Assembly: GCF_004792685.1 (NCBI RefSeq)
Contig: NZ_SRXT01000005.1
Location: 124,001-188,000 of the forward strand
DNA length: 64,000 bases
Direction: 5' to 3'
Source of the DNA: Sphingomonas gei
GTDB taxonomy: Bacteria > Pseudomonadota > Alphaproteobacteria > Sphingomonadales > Sphingomonadaceae
This document shows positions 59,711 through 64,000 of the stretch, piece after piece. The position numbers and the translations under genes were made by a program. Under the pieces are notes generated by a model. The model saw nothing but the letters and a program-made list of their open reading frames with translations. It did not search any database and had not been told where the DNA came from. Position 1 is the first letter of the stretch; each line of letters opens with the position of its first letter.

Positions 59711-60321
59711 AGGTCGAGGCTCATCAGACGGTCTTCGTCGAGATGGTCGCCGACGCGGAAATGATAGATGCCGATCTCGCGGAAGCCCAAGCGCGCGTAG
59801 AAGCGCTTGGCGCGGTGATTGTCGACATAGACGCTGAGCACGATGCGCTCGGCCGCTTGCGCGCGCGCCGTTTCCACCGCCCAGTCGATCAGCGCCTGCG
59901 CGGCGCCGCTGCCCTTGCCGCGCGCGTCGAGGTAGAGCTGGCGGAGTTCGATCGCCGGCGGGCCGGGTTCGACCGGCAGGGTGACCGGGCCGATCTTGCA
60001 ATAGCCGAGCAGGCCTTCGGCATCCTCGGCGATGCGGATCGCGACGCCGGGCGTGGCGAACTCCTCGGCCCATGCTTCGGGCGTGAACTTGCCGAGGAAC
60101 GCGGCGAGATCGGCCGGGCGGTAAAGATGGCCGAAGGTCGCGACGAAGCTGTCGCGGAACAGCGCGTCGATCGCGGGGAGATCGGCAGGGGTGGTGTCGC
60201 GGTAGTGGATTGCATCACCCTCACCCTTCCCACTGCCTTCGGCAGGGGGCCCCTTCCCTCTCCCGTCGGGAGAGAGAGGGAGCGGCGAAGCCGCGGAAGG
60301 GTGAGCGCGATCCGAGCTCAT
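59707..60321 (-). CDS. GNAT-family N-acetyltransferase with repeat-derived N-terminus
   Basis: Acetyltransferase of 204 residues. The GNAT core begins at about residue 37 (IHYRDTTPADLPAIDALFRD) and has LRQLYLDARGKGSGAAQALI with the acetyl-CoA loop, IVLSVYVDNHRAKRFYARLG and FREIG. The first 36 residues are Pro-, Gly- and Ser-rich (PLPLSPDGRGKGPPAEGSGK) and are encoded by a family D repeat (60214-60303). No other ATG, GTG or TTG is in frame before the core, so the ATG at 60321, which overlaps the upstream stop as ATGA, must be used. The substrate is unknown. It is coupled to both neighbours. Confidence 0.88.
   Translation of the reverse strand: MSSDRAHPSAASPLPLSPDGRGKGPPAEGSGKGEGDAIHYRDTTPADLPAIDALFRDSFVATFGHLYRPADLAAFLGKFTPEAWAEEFATPGVAIRIAEDAEGLLGYCKIGPVTLPVEPGPPAIELRQLYLDARGKGSGAAQALIDWAVETARAQAAERIVLSVYVDNHRAKRFYARLGFREIGIYHFRVGDHLDEDRLMSLDL
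60214..60303. repeat. Interspersed inverted repeat, family D, inside the GNAT coding sequence
   Basis: ccctcacccttcccactgcc then ttcggcaggggg begins the copy, and ccctctcccgtcgggagaga then gagggagcggcgaagccgcg and gaagggtgag end it. The ends ctcaccctt and aagggtgag are an outer inverted pair. It lies wholly within codons 7-36 of the GNAT gene without breaking the frame. Confidence 0.8.
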
Positions 60322-61418
60322 GCGAACCCCGCCGGCACCGGCCAGCCTGGCGGCGTCAGTGCGATGACCTTGAACAATTCGCCCATCTGCTCTGGATCGA
60401 CCAGCCGGTCGCGGTCCGCCGCGAGCGCTTCAGCACGATCGGGCGCAGCCTTGGCGAGCGCCTCGGTGCGCGCTTCGATCCCCAGGGCCTTCAGGAACGC
60501 CCCCTGCGTCACCGGGCCGTGGACGACAAGCCCTTCGACTTCGGCAGCTTCCTTGAGCGTGGCGAAATCGACATGCGCGGTGAGATCGGCCTCGCCGGGA
60601 TCCTCGAACGGATTGGCATAAGCGTGGCCGCGAACCGCCTGAAGCGTGTCGCCGACCGCCGGTCCTTGATAGCCATAGTCCAGGATCAGCGCGGCGCCAC
60701 CCTGCGTCAGCAGCCGTGCGGCAAGGTTGCGCAGGATGGCGACGCCGGCGGGCGAGGTCTCGAGGATCGATCCCGGCGGGGCGTGGAGCAGGTGGCGCGG
60801 GATGATCATGTCGAAGCTGCGGTCGCCGACGATCGGCAGGAACAAGGTGTCCTGGCAGGCGACAAGCCGCTCGCGCCAGCCCTCGCCGGTCGCGACCAAT
60901 TGGCGGATCGGCAGCGCGTCGAAGAATTCGTTGGCGACGACGAGGAGCGGCGACTCCTCGGGGAGGCCGACCAGGTCGAGATGCCATTCGGCATGTGGCA
61001 CGTGCTCGGCCTGGGCGGCGCGCAAGGTCGGGCTGTTCTCGACCAGATCGACCGGCGGCGCGAACCCGGCTCTGGCCATCGCGCGCAGCGCATCGGCGGC
61101 CAGCGTGCCGCGGCCCGGCCCGAGCTCGACATAACGTGCGGGCGGGCGCCCGGCGCGGTCCCACAGATCGGCGAGCCACAGCCCGATCAGCTCGCCGAAC
61201 ATCTGGCTGATCTCGGGCGCGGTGGTGAAGTCGCCGCGGCTGCCGAGCGGATCGCGAGTCGCATAATAATGCGTGTTCGCGGCGCCCATATATTGCGACA
61301 GCGGGATCGGCCCGGCGAGGGTGATCGCGCGCGAGAGGCGCTCGGCCAGCAGAGGCGCTGCGGCGTTGTCGGTGCGATCGGCGGACGATGCGGCGAGGGG
61401 ATGATCGGAATCGGTCAC
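60318..61418 (-). CDS. SAM-dependent methyltransferase, MidA/NDUFAF7 family
   Basis: Protein of 366 residues. The family signature SRGDFTTAPEISQMFGELIG occupies about 60-79, and the SAM-binding motif YVELGPGRGTLAADALRAM about 96-114; VVANEFFDALPIRQLV and ILDYGYQG follow. In mitochondria, the relative NDUFAF7 dimethylates an arginine of the NDUFS2 subunit of complex I; the bacterial role is likely similar but is not proven. It is the first gene of the minus-strand operon, and its stop overlaps the GNAT start by four bases. Confidence 0.92.
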   Translation of the reverse strand: MTDSDHPLAASSADRTDNAAAPLLAERLSRAITLAGPIPLSQYMGAANTHYYATRDPLGSRGDFTTAPEISQMFGELIGLWLADLWDRAGRPPARYVELGPGRGTLAADALRAMARAGFAPPVDLVENSPTLRAAQAEHVPHAEWHLDLVGLPEESPLLVVANEFFDALPIRQLVATGEGWRERLVACQDTLFLPIVGDRSFDMIIPRHLLHAPPGSILETSPAGVAILRNLAARLLTQGGAALILDYGYQGPAVGDTLQAVRGHAYANPFEDPGEADLTAHVDFATLKEAAEVEGLVVHGPVTQGAFLKALGIEARTEALAKAAPDRAEALAADRDRLVDPEQMGELFKVIALTPPGWPVPAGFA

Positions 61419-61501
61419 CCGCCGTCCCTAACCGCTCGCGCCTGCCGCGTCATCCCGGGAGCGAGATGCGCGCTGGCACGTTGTGCGTCGTCGGAGGACC
61501 G

Positions 61502-61726
61502 ATGACGCAAGGTAGGCAATTGGTGGCAGGCGTGCGCGAGGCCGCGGCGCGGCACCACATCGCGTGGGGCGAACTGGTTCCGACGCCGCACGCAGTCAAT
61601 CGCGATGCCGAGGCGGCGGAGGACGCGGCCTATGCCGAGATGGAGGCTGCGAAGCAGCGGCTGCGCGACCATATCTGCGACTTTTACGGGATCAGCTCGG
61701 CAGAGCTGGGCAGCCTGGTGCGCTGA
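61502..61726 (+). CDS. Small helical protein of unknown function
   Basis: Frame of 74 residues beginning MTQGRQLVAGVREAAARHHI, with a good GGAGG ribosome site five bases before the ATG. It is rich in Ala, Glu and Arg, predicted helical (EAAEDAAYAEMEAAKQRLRD) and ends with an ordered-looking CDFYGISSAELGSL segment. I know no family. It lies between the divergent MidA-like gene and the converging lgt gene. The ribosome site and the amino-acid make-up favour a real gene. Confidence 0.65.
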   Translation: MTQGRQLVAGVREAAARHHIAWGELVPTPHAVNRDAEAAEDAAYAEMEAAKQRLRDHICDFYGISSAELGSLVR

Positions 61727-61742
61727 GGCACCGCTACCGCCC

Positions 61743-61829
61743 CCGTTCGGCCTGAGCCTGTCGAAGGCCGGCTCTCCCCGAGCGGACTACGTGCGGCCAG
61801 CTGCCCTTCGACAGGCTCAGGGCGAACGG
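61743..61829. repeat. Interspersed inverted repeat, family A, copy 4
   Basis: Left arm cccgttcggcctgagcctgt then cgaaggccg; right arm cccttcgacaggctcagggc then gaacgg. It lies between the small helical protein and the end of lgt. Confidence 0.85.
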
Positions 61830-61839
61830 ACAATGGGCT

Positions 61840-62724
61840 TCAGGCGACGCTCTCACTCCCGGCGATCGACTCGACGCGCTGGCGGCGGCCCTTGGCGGTG
61901 GCGATAAGATAGATGCCGCCGGCGATCATCGGAATGCACAGCCACTGGCCCATGTGCAGCCCGGTCGCGTCGACCAGCCAGACGAGCTGGGCATCGGGCT
62001 CGCGGAAGAACTCGACGAAGAAGCGGCACAGGCCGTAGCCGAGCACGAAGATGCCGACGAGCTTGCCGGGCTGATAGCGCGAATCGGTGCGCCAGAAGAA
62101 GAACCAGAGAACGACGAAGAGCAGGATCCCCTCGAGCCCGGCTTCGTAGAGCTGGCTCGGATGGCGGGCGGGTTCGGGCAGGCCGGTCTGGACGGTGTTG
62201 CGGAACACGACCGCCCAGGGCAGGTCGGCGGGCTTGCCCCAGAGTTCGCCGTTCACGAAATTGGCGAGGCGGCCGAAGAACAGCCCGCCGGGCGCGACGC
62301 AGGCGACATAATCGTGGATGCGCAGCCAGTTGAGCCCGTGGCGGCGGGCGAGCAGGATGATTGCCACCGTGGTGCCGATCACGCCGCCGTGGAACGACAT
62401 GCCGCCGTCCCACAAGCGGATGACCTGGAGCGGCGTTTCGACGATCATGTTGGGCGCGTAGAACAATACATAGCCGAGCCGGCCGCCGAGGATGATGCCG
62501 AGCGTGGCGTAGAACACCAGATCGTCGGCGTGGCGCCGCGCCATCGGGGCGCCGGGCTGGGCGAGCAGCTTGAGCAGATACCACCAGCCGAGCAGGATGC
62601 CGGCGATATAGGCCAGCGAATACCATTTGATCTGGAAGAAGCCGAGATTGACCGCGACCGGGCTGAGCCCGAGATCCTTGAACTGGATGTGATCGCCGGC
62701 GGCGGCGAGGAGGTGAAGCAGCAC
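61840..62724 (-). CDS. lgt: Prolipoprotein diacylglyceryl transferase
   Basis: Transfers diacylglyceryl from phosphatidylglycerol to the lipobox cysteine of prolipoproteins, the first step of lipoprotein maturation; several lipoproteins in this window (SodC, 5'-nucleotidase, the small acidic one) would be its substrates. About 294 residues with seven hydrophobic segments. Signatures are [38 protein letters not shown], and the Lgt motif [15 protein letters not shown]. No ATG fits the domain start; the GTG at 62724 is chosen since it gives a normal length, but a more upstream start in the same open frame cannot be excluded. Confidence 0.9.
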   Translation of the reverse strand: MLLHLLAAAGDHIQFKDLGLSPVAVNLGFFQIKWYSLAYIAGILLGWWYLLKLLAQPGAPMARRHADDLVFYATLGIILGGRLGYVLFYAPNMIVETPLQVIRLWDGGMSFHGGVIGTTVAIILLARRHGLNWLRIHDYVACVAPGGLFFGRLANFVNGELWGKPADLPWAVVFRNTVQTGLPEPARHPSQLYEAGLEGILLFVVLWFFFWRTDSRYQPGKLVGIFVLGYGLCRFFVEFFREPDAQLVWLVDATGLHMGQWLCIPMIAGGIYLIATAKGRRQRVESIAGSESVA

Positions 62725-62836
62725 GGTCTTGTCGTTCCCCGGCAATCGATCGATGGCCCCGCGATAGAGCAGCCGCGCGGCAAACCCAAGACCGCAATGG
62801 CTGGCGCAGGGAGAAGCCGCGCGATAGAGCGGCACG

Positions 62837-64000
62837 ATGGCCCGGGACACCAGCGCGCGCATCAAGCTCGATCGGCGGACATTGCTGATCGGCGGCGGTG
62901 CCGGCATCGGGCTGGTCGTCGCCTGGGCGGCATGGCCGCGCACCTGGCTTCCCAATCTGACCGCAGCACCCGGCGAGAGCCTGTTCGGCGCGTGGCTCAA
63001 GATCGGCAGCGACGGGCATGTCTCGGTCGCGGTGCCGCAATGCGAGGAGGGGCAGGGAGTCTATACCGCCTTCCCGCAGATCATCGCCGACGAGCTCGGG
63101 GCGGACTGGAAGATGGTCGGAGTCGAGCCGGCGCCGCTCAATCCGCTTTACGCCAACCAGCTCGGCGCGGAGGAATTGTTCGAGGCGGCTTTGGGCAACC
63201 TCCCCGACACGCTGCGCGCGAGCTATGTCCGGCGCAGCGGGCTGATGCTGACCGGCGGATCGACTTCGGTGCGCAATTTCGAGGGCGAGCTGCGCCGCGC
63301 GGGCGCGGCGGCACGCGCATTGCTGTGCAAGGCCGCGGCGGCGCGCTGGGGAGTCGACTGGCAGGCATGCGGGACGTTCAACCATCTCGTCTTCCAAGGC
63401 AATCACAAGCTCGGCTTCGGCGCGCTCGCGGCCGAGGCTGCGGAGCAGCGCCTGCCTGCCAAGGTGCCGCCGCGTGTCGGCGACGAAGCGCGGCTCTATG
63501 GCCAGCCGCTGCTGCGGCTCGATGCGCCGCCCAAGGTCGACGGCAGCGCGCTGTTCGCCGGCGACATCCGGCTGGCCGACATGGTCTATGCCTCGATCCG
63601 CCAGGGGCCGGTGGGCGAGACCGGGCTGGCGCGGATCGAGCGCGCCGCCGCCGACAAGGTTCCCGGCATGCTCGCGGTGGTCACCACCGACGATTGGGTC
63701 GCGACGGTGGCCAACAATTGGTGGGCTGCGGATCGCGCGCTCGATGCGATGCGGCCGCGCTTCCGCACGCCCGACCCGGTGATCAACAGCGATACGATCG
63801 AGGCGGCGCTGAGCAGTGCGTTCGAGGGCGCCGGGTCGCGCATCGCCGAGACGGGCGATCTCGCGGCGCAGTTCCGCGGTGCGCAATTGGTCGCGGCGGA
63901 GTATCGCGTCGGGCTGGCGCTCCACGCGCCGCTCGAACCGATGACTGCCACCGCGGTGTATCGCGATGGCCGGGTGACCTTGTGGCTGCCGACGCAGGCG
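62837..64000 (+). CDS. Molybdenum hydroxylase large subunit, isoquinoline-1-oxidoreductase type (5' part)
   Basis: Open frame of 388 codons from the ATG at 62837 that runs off the window with no stop. The N-terminus has a twin-arginine signal ([20 protein letters not shown]), so the folded cofactor-bearing enzyme would be exported. The mature part reads [20 protein letters not shown], then [40 protein letters not shown], and [16 protein letters not shown], matching the large subunit (IorB-like) of xanthine-dehydrogenase-family enzymes with molybdopterin cytosine dinucleotide. The substrate could be an N-heterocycle or aldehyde. The small iron-sulfur subunit is not seen here; it may lie beyond the window. 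It is divergent from lgt. Confidence 0.9.
   Translation, partial: MARDTSARIKLDRRTLLIGGGAGIGLVVAWAAWPRTWLPNLTAAPGESLFGAWLKIGSDGHVSVAVPQCEEGQGVYTAFPQIIADELGADWKMVGVEPAPLNPLYANQLGAEELFEAALGNLPDTLRASYVRRSGLMLTGGSTSVRNFEGELRRAGAAARALLCKAAAARWGVDWQACGTFNHLVFQGNHKLGFGALAAEAAEQRLPAKVPPRVGDEARLYGQPLLRLDAPPKVDGSALFAGDIRLADMVYASIRQGPVGETGLARIERAAADKVPGMLAVVTTDDWVATVANNWWAADRALDAMRPRFRTPDPVINSDTIEAALSSAFEGAGSRIAETGDLAAQFRGAQLVAAEYRVGLALHAPLEPMTATAVYRDGRVTLWLPTQA

Overview
The window looks like a chromosomal segment of a sphingomonad alphaproteobacterium (Sphingomonas or a close relative). The reasons are the high GC content with strong third-position GC and long antisense shadow frames, a TonB receptor with the EEIVVTGSRI start seen in Sphingomonadaceae, a HisKA_2-type sensor kinase, an ScfR-type regulator next to isocitrate lyase, a DUF6894 protein, and the MidA-like methyltransferase / PgeF / Lgt neighbourhood. 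No rRNA, tRNA, CRISPR array, prophage or intact insertion sequence was found. All statements come from reading the sequence; no search was run.

Layout. 1-146: tail of a luciferase-like flavin oxidoreductase. 630-3096 (minus): PepSY protein, OmpR-type response regulator and sensor kinase in one operon. 3195-9767: an ABC-F ATPase, a HisKA_2 sensor kinase, a DUF815 ATPase and mutS. 10029-14373: malic enzyme maeB, a short-chain dehydrogenase and an acyl-CoA dehydrogenase. 14521-16593: a GPH-type sugar transporter and an AbrB/Doc toxin-antitoxin pair. 16660-21582: isocitrate lyase with a 50-residue companion gene, the divergent regulator scfR, a DUF2147 protein and a FadL-type porin, a set consistent with fatty-acid and acetate use. 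21715-27366: amino-acid permease, mtnP, a FKBP isomerase and aconitase acnA.

27367-35069 is accessory in character. It holds a PIN(DUF4411)/XRE-ImmA pair, a small lipoprotein, a protein with a duplicated helix-turn-helix-like unit, and a coupled chrB-chrA-outer membrane barrel operon. 35070-43671 and nearby hold a lipase-like protein, a TonB receptor, a secreted protein of unknown function, CuZn superoxide dismutase, and a TPR/TonB-C protein divergent from a thioredoxin-like protein. 44255-54683 is a glycan-use cluster: GH43, MFS, GH92, GH9, MFS. The GH9/MFS divergent promoter carries a perfect GTTAGCGCTAAC palindrome, and a related palindrome (TGATAGCGCTATCA) lies upstream of maeB. Both look like LacI-family operators, although no LacI-family gene lies in the window.

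54783-64000: a heme-oxygenase-like diiron enzyme, a 5'-nucleotidase lipoprotein, a trans-sulfuration-type PLP enzyme, the coupled MidA-like / GNAT / pgeF operon, lgt, and the start of a periplasmic molybdenum hydroxylase subunit that leaves the window. Four families of short interspersed inverted repeats sit between genes. One copy has apparently become the N-terminal coding sequence of the GNAT gene.
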